Positions 6,525 to 13,893 of a DNA stretch of 16,786 nt are shown in pieces. The notes under the pieces were generated by a model. That model saw only the letters and a program-made list of their open reading frames with translations, was not told the DNA's origin and ran no database searches. Each line of letters begins with the position of its first letter. Position 1 is the stretch's first letter. A program made the position numbers and the translations under genes. The stretch spans positions 1 to 16,786 of the forward strand of contig JAKAXG010000018.1 of assembly GCA_021827225.1 (NCBI GenBank), written 5' to 3'. Origin of the DNA: Actinomycetes bacterium (GTDB lineage: Bacteria; Actinomycetota; Acidimicrobiia; Acidimicrobiales; Palsa-688).

Positions 6525-7790
6525 TCAGCCGGCTCCCGTCGCTACCTGTTGCGGGGTGACATAGGCCACCTGCTGCAGCTGGTCGGCGGTCGTGAACCCG
6601 TCCACCGCGAAACCGCTGAACGTGTTGTGGTACTGGTTGAAGTCCTCCGGTCCGGTCGCCCCCTCGTAGTTGATCTTGGTGCCCTTGTTGAGAAGGGCCA
6701 CGCAGGAGGCGTACGTGTAGCAGGCGGTACCCGGAGGGTTCGACACCTTCGTGATGTAGTTCACCCACTTGGTGGGGTCGGTGGAGTGGGCGGCGGTCAT
6801 GGCCAGAGCCGAGATGATCACCGAGTCGTACATGTTGTACGACGAGCTCAGGATGTTCCTGGTGTGGTACACGGCCTGGTAGTCGTCGAGGTAGTGCTGG
6901 TAGGCAGCCCCACCCGGCGAGCCGCCGGTCACCGAGAAGAGGTACTTGGAGGCGGCCGGCTGACCGAAGGCCTTGGCGTAGCCCGGCGAGCCGAGGACAT
7001 CCTCACCGACCCACGGAAGGTTGAGATCACCGAGCTGGCTGGCGTCCGCGAAGAGGGTGGTGGCGGTCTGCTGGTCGAACGCGCAGAACACCACATCGGG
7101 ATGGTGCGAGAACACCTCCGTCAACTCGGAGCGGTAGGAGCTCTGGTCGGGCACGATCTTCACGTTGGCGACCACCTGGCCGCCCTGGGACTCGTAGGCC
7201 TTGGTCAGAGGCTGCACCAGTCCCTGGGTGTTGGCGGAGTTGTCGAAGACGAACGCGGCGCGCTTCAGGCCCTTGTGGGCGGCGTAGTACGCCATGGCAA
7301 CCGTCTCCGCCGAGTCCGACGCCGTCGTGCGGTACACGTACTTGTAGTTCATCTGGTCCAGCTGGGTGGTGCCGCCGATCACGTAGTCGACCACGTGGTT
7401 CGGGTCGAACTGGTTGATGACGGCCATGACCGTCAGCGAGTACGGCCCGACAATGAAGTTGGGGTGGCTCAGCAGCAGTTTGCGCAGGGCGGGGACGGCG
7501 TCTGCCTCGTCACCGGCGTCGTCCGCGCTGACGGACTTCAGCATCTTGCCCATGACCCCGCCGTTGTGATTCACGTCGTAGACGGCGGCGTTGTCACCGT
7601 GAACCGCCCAGCTGGACAGGAACGCCTTCGTTCCTGTGAAGGGCAGTAACTGTCCGAAGGTTATCGTCCCCCCGCTGCTGTGGGCGCCTCCGCTGGCCGC
7701 TGACCTGGTGGAGCCGCACGCGGCGGCGGCCAGGGCCACCGCCGCGCCGACCGCGGCCACCTTCACTGTCGATACTCGTTTCCCGGTCAC
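6525..7790 (-). CDS. ABC transporter substrate-binding lipoprotein, branched-chain amino acid type
   Basis: This 421-residue exported protein has a lipoprotein signal peptide: basic MTGKRVSTVK, hydrophobic VAAVGAAVALAAAA, and the lipobox cysteine at C25. The mature part is a type I periplasmic-binding fold (Peripla_BP_6/LivJ class). It begins ITFGQLLPFTGTKAF, contains NHNGGVMGKMLKSVSADDAGDE, and LLLSHPNFIVGPYSL at the first hinge strand. It is the last gene of the liv operon, 33 bases after livF. It captures the solute outside the membrane and hands it to LivHM. The family binds branched-chain amino acids, urea, amides or aromatic acids, so the ligand cannot be named. The start is GTG at 7790, with purine-rich AGAAGAA just before it. 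Confidence 0.92.
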   Translation of the reverse strand: MTGKRVSTVKVAAVGAAVALAAAACGSTRSAASGGAHSSGGTITFGQLLPFTGTKAFLSSWAVHGDNAAVYDVNHNGGVMGKMLKSVSADDAGDEADAVPALRKLLLSHPNFIVGPYSLTVMAVINQFDPNHVVDYVIGGTTQLDQMNYKYVYRTTASDSAETVAMAYYAAHKGLKRAAFVFDNSANTQGLVQPLTKAYESQGGQVVANVKIVPDQSSYRSELTEVFSHHPDVVFCAFDQQTATTLFADASQLGDLNLPWVGEDVLGSPGYAKAFGQPAASKYLFSVTGGSPGGAAYQHYLDDYQAVYHTRNILSSSYNMYDSVIISALAMTAAHSTDPTKWVNYITKVSNPPGTACYTYASCVALLNKGTKINYEGATGPEDFNQYHNTFSGFAVDGFTTADQLQQVAYVTPQQVATGAG

Positions 7791-7823
7791 TTCTTCTGTT
7801 CCCTCCCTTTCTATTTGCTTCCG

Positions 7824-8585
7824 CTAGTTGCCGACCCGACCGTCGGCGCCGACGGCTGGAGCGCCTGCCCGGTCGAGTTGCTCGTCCCGGCCGAGGAAGA
7901 TCCCGGCCAGGTCCAGGGCCGCCACCTCGGCTGCGGGTCCCTGGACGTGGTTGGCGCCTGCCACCAGCACGTACACATAGGCGGCGTTCGCCAGCGCCCG
8001 GTCCACGTTCTGCTCCACCACCAGCACCCCGGTGCCGGTAGCGGCGATCCGGGCGACCTGCGACCACACCACGTCGGTGTAAGCCGGCGACAGGCCGGCG
8101 GTCGGTTCGTCCAGAACGATCACCCTCGGGTCGAGCATGAGGGCGCGGGCCATGGCCAGCATGTTCTGCTGACCGCCGGAGAGGGCACCGGCCCGCTTGC
8201 GGGCCGCGACCTGGAGGTCCGGGAAGATGTCCAGGACCTCACCGACGCGCTCGCGCACGCCCTGGGTCCGGGTGAACGCCCCCATCTCCAGGTTCTCGAC
8301 CACCGACAGGGAGGCGAACACGTTGCGGTTCTGAGGGACGTAGGCCAGGCCCTCCCTCACCACGAGATGAGCCGGCAGCCCGGAGATGTCGGTGTCGCCG
8401 ACGTAGACACGGCCGGCTTGCTTCTTCACCACGCCGGCGATGGACTTGGCGAAGGTGGACTTCCCGGCGCCGTTGGGGCCGACGATGGCCGCGACCTGGC
8501 CGCCGTCCACGGTCACCGACACGTCCTGGATTATCGGCACCCGGCTGTAGCCCGCCGTCACCTTCTCAGCGTGCAGCGCTCTCAC
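7824..8585 (-). CDS. livF: Branched-chain amino acid-type ABC transporter ATPase LivF
   Basis: This 253-residue ABC ATPase has Walker A GPNGAGKST (36-44), Q-loop Gln85 in YVPQNRNVF, signature LSGGQ (135-139), Walker B VIVLDEP (155-161) and the VEQN switch segment (190-193) typical of LivF rather than LivG. It energises uptake together with LivG. The gene starts with GTG 8585, with GGGAGG about 8 bases upstream, and overlaps the end of livG by 20 bases, which implies translational coupling. The C-terminal 20 residues (after GRDEQLDR) are an Ala/Gly/Val-rich extension slightly longer than usual. Confidence 0.93.
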   Translation of the reverse strand: MRALHAEKVTAGYSRVPIIQDVSVTVDGGQVAAIVGPNGAGKSTFAKSIAGVVKKQAGRVYVGDTDISGLPAHLVVREGLAYVPQNRNVFASLSVVENLEMGAFTRTQGVRERVGEVLDIFPDLQVAARKRAGALSGGQQNMLAMARALMLDPRVIVLDEPTAGLSPAYTDVVWSQVARIAATGTGVLVVEQNVDRALANAAYVYVLVAGANHVQGPAAEVAALDLAGIFLGRDEQLDRAGAPAVGADGRVGN

Positions 8586-9396
8586 TCAACGCACCTCCCA
8601 GGTAGGCTCGGACGACTTCCGGATTGGCTCTCATGTCGGCCATGGACCCCGACGCCAGCGCCTTGCCCTCGGCCATGACCACCACGTGCTGGCAGATGCG
8701 CTCGACCACGTTGAGGTTGTGCTCCACCATGAGCACGGTCACCCCGTCGTCGCGCAGCCGGGCGATGTGGTCGCCGATCTGGTCGATCAGGGCCGGGTTG
8801 ATACCCGCCATGGGCTCGTCGAGGAGCAGCACCCGCGGTTCGGCCATCACCGCCCGGGCCAGCTCCAGCAGGCGTTTCTGCCCTCCGCTCAGCTCCCCCG
8901 CCAGGTTGTCGCGCTTGGCGGCCAGGCCGAAGGTCTCCAGGATCTCCATGGCCCGGGCCAGGTTGGCCCGTTCCTCGGCCTGCACCTTCCCCGGGCGGAA
9001 GAAGACGTTGAGCAGCGACTCGCCGGCCTGATCCACGGGCGTGGCCATCAGGTTCTCGAGCACGGTCAGGCGGGCGTACTCGCGCGAGAGCTGGAAGGTG
9101 CGGATCAGCCCGGTGCGGGCGACCCGGTCGGCCGACCACCCGGTGACGTCGGTGCCGCCCACCCGCACCCGGCCGGAATCGGGGCGCAGGGCCCCGGAGA
9201 TCAGGTTCACGGCGGTGCTCTTGCCGGCACCGTTGGGACCGATCAGGGCGCAGATGATGCCGGCGGGCACGGAGAAGCTGGCCCCCCGGACGGCCTGCAC
9301 CCCGTCGAAGCCCTTCACCAGGTCCTGGACCTCCACGGCCGTCCCCGCATCCCCGCGGCTGTCGGCCGGGCGGGACGCCACCGGAACCCCCGCCAT
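8566..9396 (-). CDS. livG: Branched-chain amino acid-type ABC transporter ATPase LivG
   Basis: This 276-residue ABC ATPase has Walker A GPNGAGKST (53-61), Q-loop Gln102 in RTFQLSREY, signature LSGGQ (169-173), Walker B VLLLDEP (189-195) and switch His226 in VEHNLNVV. The inserted VFFRPGKVQAEERANL region and the C-terminal PEVVRAYLGG are characteristic of LivG. ATG 9396 is chosen because its A is shared with the livM stop (TGATG), giving a tight coupled junction. A longer in-frame start at 9501 would lie inside livM and adds a Pro/Gly-rich stretch not seen in the family. Confidence 0.93.
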   Translation of the reverse strand: MAGVPVASRPADSRGDAGTAVEVQDLVKGFDGVQAVRGASFSVPAGIICALIGPNGAGKSTAVNLISGALRPDSGRVRVGGTDVTGWSADRVARTGLIRTFQLSREYARLTVLENLMATPVDQAGESLLNVFFRPGKVQAEERANLARAMEILETFGLAAKRDNLAGELSGGQKRLLELARAVMAEPRVLLLDEPMAGINPALIDQIGDHIARLRDDGVTVLMVEHNLNVVERICQHVVVMAEGKALASGSMADMRANPEVVRAYLGGALSESAAR

Positions 9397-10397
9397 CACG
9401 CCGCCTCCTCCAGGGCGGGGCTCGTGCGACCCGGCAGGGTCGAGATGAGCCGGGCGAACGAGGTCTTGCGCTCCGGAACCAGACCCTGGGGGCGGAACCA
9501 CAAGGTGACGATCAGCAGGACTCCGATGATCATGTTGTCGATCTCCGATATAAGGGCAGGGTTGCTGCCAAGTTGGGGCAGGAGCTTGGGCAGCTCCACG
9601 AAGATCACCGGCACGGCCAGGCTGCCGATCACCGCCCCGGTGTTGTTACCGGAACCACCGATGATGACGGCGGCGAAGATGACGAACGTCTCCGGTGTGG
9701 TCCAGGCGCTCGGGTTGAACGCGCTGACGAAGTACATGAGCAGGCCGCCGCCGATGCCGGCGTAGAACGAACCGATGAGCAGGGAGGTCATCTGGTAGCG
9801 GAACGGGTTCTTGCCCGTCGAGCGCACCACGTCGGGGTCGTCGCGGATGGCCCGGAAGGTGCGGTCCAGCGGCGACCGGGTGATGCGGCTCATCACCCAC
9901 CACATCAGAAGGGCCAGCACCCCGGCGAAGGCCGTGAACACGTAGGTGAAGCTGTTGGCGTTCAGGTTGAAGGCCCCGGCGAAGGGCTGGGGGACGCTGT
10001 TGAGCCCGTCGGAACCGTCGAACAGCTGGGTGTAGTTGGTGATGACGTCGTAGAGGACGATCGACAGTGAGATCATGACGATGGCCAGGTAGTCGCTGCG
10101 CAGACGCCGGAACGCCACCAACCCGATGACCAGGCCGAGGACACATGACGCCAACCCGCCCAACACGAGGGGGACCGGGAACGGCAGGTGCCAGCCGAAG
10201 ATGTAACTCTCGCCGCTACCGGAGAGTGGCCGTCCGAGGCTGAAGACGCCGGTGATGTAGGCGCCGACAGCCACGAACGCGATGTAGGCGAAGTTCAGTA
10301 TGCCGGTACGACCGAACTGGATGTTCAGGCCCCAGTTCAAGATGGCGTACAGGAAGAAGAAGAACAGCAGTGTGATGATGTAATTGAGGATTGCCAT
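9396..10397 (-). CDS. livM: Branched-chain amino acid-type ABC transporter permease LivM
   Basis: This 333-residue integral membrane protein has many hydrophobic helices, beginning ILNYIITLLFFFFLYAILNW. It contains the LivM hallmarks NIQFGRTGILNFAYIAFVAVGAY, the FRRLRSDYLAIVMISLS segment, FRAIRDDPDVVRSTGKNPFRYQM (the coupling region that contacts the ATPases) and VIIGGSGNNTGAVIGS. It pairs with LivH to form the membrane channel. The gene lies 9 bases after livH and shares one base with livG. Confidence 0.93.
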   Translation of the reverse strand: MAILNYIITLLFFFFLYAILNWGLNIQFGRTGILNFAYIAFVAVGAYITGVFSLGRPLSGSGESYIFGWHLPFPVPLVLGGLASCVLGLVIGLVAFRRLRSDYLAIVMISLSIVLYDVITNYTQLFDGSDGLNSVPQPFAGAFNLNANSFTYVFTAFAGVLALLMWWVMSRITRSPLDRTFRAIRDDPDVVRSTGKNPFRYQMTSLLIGSFYAGIGGGLLMYFVSAFNPSAWTTPETFVIFAAVIIGGSGNNTGAVIGSLAVPVIFVELPKLLPQLGSNPALISEIDNMIIGVLLIVTLWFRPQGLVPERKTSFARLISTLPGRTSPALEEAA

Positions 10398-10406
10398 GGC
10401 GGGGCC

Positions 10407-11282
10407 TCAGTGCTTTCCGGCGGCCGCCAGGATCCCCTGGGGTCGCAGCAACAGGACGATTACGAGGAGCGCGAAGGCCACATCGAGCTTGTAGGCGGAG
10501 TTGATGACCACGGCCGATATCTCGGTGGCCAGGCCGATCACCACTGCGCCGAGCATGGCCCCGTACGGCTTGCCGATCCCGCCCAGGATCACGGCGGCGA
10601 AGATGACGAACAGAAAGGTCTCACCGAGAGCCGGTGTGATGCTGGCCACGTTGATGGCCAGGACGGTTCCCGACAAGCCGGCCAGGGTCCCGGTGAGGAA
10701 CCACGTGAGGGTGGTGACCCGGTCCACCGCGATGCCGCACACCGATGCCAGGGACCGATCGTCGGACATGGCCCGCATGGCCTTTCCCAGGCGCGTCCTG
10801 GTCAGCAGCAGGTGGATGGCCGCCATGGCCGCCACCCCGATGCCCATGATGACCAGTTGGTCGGCCGTCCACAGGAACGGGCCGGCGTGGAGAGGCTGCT
10901 GCCGACCCACCGCGTACTGCTTGTAGTTGGGTCCCCATACCGCCTGGATGAAGTTGAGCAGGATCAGCGACACACCGAAGGTGACGATGAGCACGAAGAA
11001 CAGGTTGCTGAAGCGCCTGACAAAGGGGTCGAGCAGGTAGCGGCCGAGCAGCACACCGCAGAGCCCGACCACGAACGCAGCGACCACCATGGACAACCAG
11101 ATGTCAAGGTGGGCTTTGGCGTTCATGACCCAGGCGATGTAGGCGCCCAGCGTCATGAGATCGCCGTAGGCGAAGTTGACGAAGTTGGTGACCCCGAACT
11201 GCAGGGTCAGCCCCATCGACGCCAGAGCCAGGATGGATGCGGTCACCAGACCGAAACCCACGGACAGCTCGAACGATTGCAA
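10407..11282 (-). CDS. livH: Branched-chain amino acid-type ABC transporter permease LivH
   Basis: As annotated this is 291 residues with about eight membrane helices. It shows the LivH signatures GLTLQFGVTNFVNFAYGDLMTLGAY, MRAMSDDRSLASVCGIAVDRVTTLTWFLTG and FAAVILGGIGKPYGAMLGA. It is the first gene of the operon. I choose the TTG at 11282 because a strong GGGGGAGGAG lies immediately upstream and the protein then begins QSFELSVGFGLVTASIL, as other LivH proteins do. An in-frame GTG at 11363 would add 27 Thr/Ser/Gly/Pro-rich residues and lacks a ribosome binding site, but it cannot be fully excluded. Confidence 0.9.
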   Translation of the reverse strand: MQSFELSVGFGLVTASILALASMGLTLQFGVTNFVNFAYGDLMTLGAYIAWVMNAKAHLDIWLSMVVAAFVVGLCGVLLGRYLLDPFVRRFSNLFFVLIVTFGVSLILLNFIQAVWGPNYKQYAVGRQQPLHAGPFLWTADQLVIMGIGVAAMAAIHLLLTRTRLGKAMRAMSDDRSLASVCGIAVDRVTTLTWFLTGTLAGLSGTVLAINVASITPALGETFLFVIFAAVILGGIGKPYGAMLGAVVIGLATEISAVVINSAYKLDVAFALLVIVLLLRPQGILAAAGKH

Positions 11283-11497
11283 ACTCCTCCCCCTTGTGTC
11301 TATTCCTTGGCCTGTCCCGGCAGGCACCGGTCCATTTGAGGGGGATGCGGTGGCGGATGTCACGGTTAATGACTTAAAACCTGCCGAAATTGCATTCTGC
11401 GACTTCTGCTCGTTCTGCTCAGGTCCTGGTCCAAACCCACGGTTATGCGGTCGGTTAGAGTGGGGCCCGTCGCCGCGTCCGGGGGGAGGGCTGGAAT
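11283..11497. promoter_or_regulatory. Divergent regulatory region between livH and the sensor kinase
   Basis: This 215-base gap must hold promoters for both the liv operon (leftward) and the two-component genes (rightward). It contains an unusually A/T-rich island (about 11364-11396), an inverted repeat GCCTG/CAGGC (11310-11325, 6-base spacer) and three tandem 9-bp repeats (11395-11421). A ribosome binding site GGGGGGAGGG sits 7 bases before the kinase ATG. Exact -10 and -35 boxes cannot be assigned; TTAGAG just after 11450 is a weak candidate for the kinase promoter. Confidence 0.65.
11395..11421. repeat. Three tandem 9-bp repeats with TTCTGC core
   Basis: TTCTGC occurs at 11395, 11404 and 11413, an exact 9-base period (TTCTGCGAC, TTCTGCTCG, TTCTGCTCA). 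The repeats lie beside the A/T-rich island in the divergent promoter region, so they are candidate binding sites for the adjacent response regulator. Confidence 0.55.
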
Positions 11498-13198
11498 ATG
11501 CGGTGGTTGCGCAACCACCGGAATCTGTCGAATCAGGTGGCGCTGGCCCAGGTGGCGGTGCTGGTCGTCGTGCTCGCCGCGGCCTTCATCATCTCCGCCC
11601 GGCAGGTGGACCAGATGGTCAAGCAGCAGTACGAGAAGCGGGCCCTGGCGGTCGCCACTTCAGTGGCCGCCATGCCTCAGGTGGCAGAGCAGGTATCGAC
11701 GCTGCCCCCTGGCGGACCGGTACAGGCAGAGGCCTCTGCGGTCATGGCCCAGACCGGTGCTGCCTACGTGGTGATCACCAACGACGCCGGCATCCGCTAC
11801 TCGCACCCCGACCCGCGCCTGATCGGCAAGTCGGTGGTCTACGACGATCCGGAGCCGGTGAGCAGCGAACCGTTCCGCACCGGGCGACCCTGGACCGGTG
11901 TTCAGGAAGGAACCCTCGGCTTCACGGCGCGGGGCAAGGCGCCCATCCTGATGGGGCAGCAGGTGGTCGGCGAGGTGTCGGTCGGGTTCCCGGTCGAGGC
12001 GGTGTCGGACCGGTTCCTGGAGGCGCTGCCGTGGATGGCCGGCTTCGTCGCCGCCGCCCTGGCCTTCGGCATCGGCGCGGCGGTGCTGGTCGCCCGACGG
12101 CTCAAGCGTCAGACGCTCGGCCTGGAGCTTCGCGACATCACCGCCCTGGTGCAGGAGCGCGAAGCCCTCCTCCACGGCATAAGGGACGGGGTCGTCGGCT
12201 ACGACAACCAGGGCCGGATCCTCTTCGCCAATGACTCGGCGCGGGACCTGCTGGACCTGCCACCCACGTTCCTCGGCTCCCAGGCCTCCGACCTGTTCCC
12301 GGCCGGCCGGTTCGCCGACGCCGTCACCGGTGCGCTGACCGGTAGCAACCTCACCGTGGTCTACGGTGACCGGATCCTCGTGGTCAACCGCAGACCTTTG
12401 CGGGTCGATCACCGGCGCCAGGTCGGATGGGTGATCACGCTGCAGGACCGCACCGAATCCGAGACCCTGCTGCGGGAGCTGGAGCGGGTGACCGGGATGA
12501 CCGACACGCTGAGGGCACAAGCCCATGAGTTCGCCAACCAGATGCACACCTTCGTTGGACTCGTGGAGTTGGGAGAGCACGAGGAGGCGATCCGCTACGC
12601 CACCGACCGGTCCACCTATCGCCACCGGGAGGCGGACCGGATGCTCGATCAGCTGCTGGACACCAGGTTGGTGGCGCTGCTCATGGCCAAGACCGCCCTG
12701 GCCGAGGAGCGGGGTATCGCCCTGACGCTGACGGCGGGCAGCCGGATCGCCGGGGCGTGCACCCACATCGGCGACACCCTCACGGTCGTCGGCAACCTGG
12801 TGGACAACGCCATCGACGCCGCCGCCGGCAGCCCGGACGCCAGCGTCGAGGTACACATGGTCTCGCGGGGAGACACCCTCACGGTGACGGTGCGCGACAG
12901 CGGTCCGGGGGTGCCCCGGGACCTGCGCAACGAGGTGTTCCGGGAGGGGTTCACGACCAAGCCCGACCGCGGCGGCTCCGGGAGGGGACTCGGCCTGGCC
13001 ATCGTCCGCCAGCTGGCCGAGCGTCAGGGAGGGCTGGTCGAAACCGGGGACGGCGAGGGCGGAGAGTTCACCGCCGTGCTCCCGGGTTGCGTGGCGCCTC
13101 CTCCGCCGACCGACCCGTCCGCCCGGGCCGGCTGGCAGCCGGCGACCCCTCGGGCCGTCGTGGGTGCGCCCTCCCGCTCGGGGAAGCAAGACCCGTGA
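11498..13198 (+). CDS. CitA/DcuS-type sensor histidine kinase
   Basis: This 566-residue membrane kinase has TM1 at about 14-34 and an extracytoplasmic single-Cache sensor at about 35-178. The sensor carries the CitA/DcuS pattern YSHPDPRLIGK (101-111) and EGTLGFTARGKAPI. TM2 is at about 180-199 and a cytoplasmic PAS domain at about 215-320. The phospho-acceptor His343 lies in RAQAHEFANQMHTF, the CitA/DcuS H-box. The ATPase domain has N-box GNLVDNAID (432-440), DSGPGVP (467-473) and GRGLGL (495-500). Known relatives sense citrate, C4-dicarboxylates or similar carboxylates; the ligand here is unknown. A Pro-rich 36-residue tail after the usual end (LPG, 530) is unusual. The stop codon overlaps the response-regulator start. 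It faces the liv operon divergently, suggesting control of that transporter. The ATG has a strong G-rich ribosome binding site. Confidence 0.93.
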   Translation: MRWLRNHRNLSNQVALAQVAVLVVVLAAAFIISARQVDQMVKQQYEKRALAVATSVAAMPQVAEQVSTLPPGGPVQAEASAVMAQTGAAYVVITNDAGIRYSHPDPRLIGKSVVYDDPEPVSSEPFRTGRPWTGVQEGTLGFTARGKAPILMGQQVVGEVSVGFPVEAVSDRFLEALPWMAGFVAAALAFGIGAAVLVARRLKRQTLGLELRDITALVQEREALLHGIRDGVVGYDNQGRILFANDSARDLLDLPPTFLGSQASDLFPAGRFADAVTGALTGSNLTVVYGDRILVVNRRPLRVDHRRQVGWVITLQDRTESETLLRELERVTGMTDTLRAQAHEFANQMHTFVGLVELGEHEEAIRYATDRSTYRHREADRMLDQLLDTRLVALLMAKTALAEERGIALTLTAGSRIAGACTHIGDTLTVVGNLVDNAIDAAAGSPDASVEVHMVSRGDTLTVTVRDSGPGVPRDLRNEVFREGFTTKPDRGGSGRGLGLAIVRQLAERQGGLVETGDGEGGEFTAVLPGCVAPPPPTDPSARAGWQPATPRAVVGAPSRSGKQDP

Positions 13199-13893
13199 TC
13201 CGCACGGTGGTGGTGGAGGACGACTTCCGGGTGGCCAGGATCCACACCGCCTACGTCCAGAAGGTGCCCGGCTTCGAGGTGGTCGGCGAGGCTCACACGG
13301 CAGCCGCCGCCATCGAGATGGTCGACACCTACCGGCCGGATCTGCTGCTCCTGGACCTGTACCTCCCCGACGAGCACGGCCTCGACCTGGCGGCCAGGCT
13401 TCGTCACGAGGACCATCCGCCGGTCGATGTCATCGTCATCACTGCGGCCAAGGACATCGAGTCGGTGCGGGCCGCTCTGCGCCACGGGGCTCTGCACTAC
13501 ATCCTGAAGCCTTTCACCTTCGACCAATTCCGGGACAAGCTCGCGTCGTACGCCACCATGCGATCCCGCCTGGGCGACGCCGGGGAGGCCGACCAGGCCC
13601 GCGTCGACCGGGTGTTCGGAGCCCTGCGGGCGGAACCGGTGAGCCCCACCCCGAAGGGCCGTTCGCCGCTGACCCTCGAGAAGGTCGAAGGCGTGCTGTC
13701 CGCTTCCCCCGATGGGGTGACCGCCCTGGACGTGGCCGAGAGCACCGGGATGAGCCGGGCCACAGCCCAGCGCTACCTCTCGTACCTGGAGACGACCGGC
13801 AGGGTGTCGGTGCACCTGCGCTACGGGAGCGCAGGACGCCCGGAGCACATCTACCGGGTGGGACCGGGAATGCCTCCGTCAGCGAGCCTTTGA
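13195..13893 (+). CDS. CitB/DcuR-type response regulator
   Basis: This 232-residue regulator has an N-terminal receiver domain with acidic pocket E8-D9-D10, phospho-acceptor Asp54 (LLLLDLYLPDEHGLDL), Thr83 and Lys105 (ILKPF). A C-terminal helix-turn-helix follows at about 176-203 (VTALDVAESTGMSRATAQRYLSYLE), typical of the CitB/DcuR family. The start is the GTG at 13195, which overlaps the kinase stop by four bases (GTGA), so the pair is translationally coupled. The probable target is the divergent liv promoter region. Its 3' end overlaps the convergent HD-GYP gene by 15 bases. Confidence 0.93.
   Translation: MIRTVVVEDDFRVARIHTAYVQKVPGFEVVGEAHTAAAAIEMVDTYRPDLLLLDLYLPDEHGLDLAARLRHEDHPPVDVIVITAAKDIESVRAALRHGALHYILKPFTFDQFRDKLASYATMRSRLGDAGEADQARVDRVFGALRAEPVSPTPKGRSPLTLEKVEGVLSASPDGVTALDVAESTGMSRATAQRYLSYLETTGRVSVHLRYGSAGRPEHIYRVGPGMPPSASL

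Noticed and set aside
6141..7649. Long plus-strand open frame opposite the hemerythrin-like and substrate-binding protein genes
   Set aside because: It is a shadow of well-supported minus-strand genes in G+C-rich DNA; its translation is rich in Gly, Val, Arg and His and resembles no family.
10188..11339. Plus-strand open frame opposite livH and livM
   Set aside because: The minus-strand permeases have clear family signatures; this frame encodes an Asp/Glu/His/Gln-rich sequence typical of a shadow.
11660..13189. Long minus-strand open frame inside the sensor kinase gene
   Set aside because: It lies opposite a clearly recognised kinase and its translation is low-complexity, as expected for an antisense shadow.
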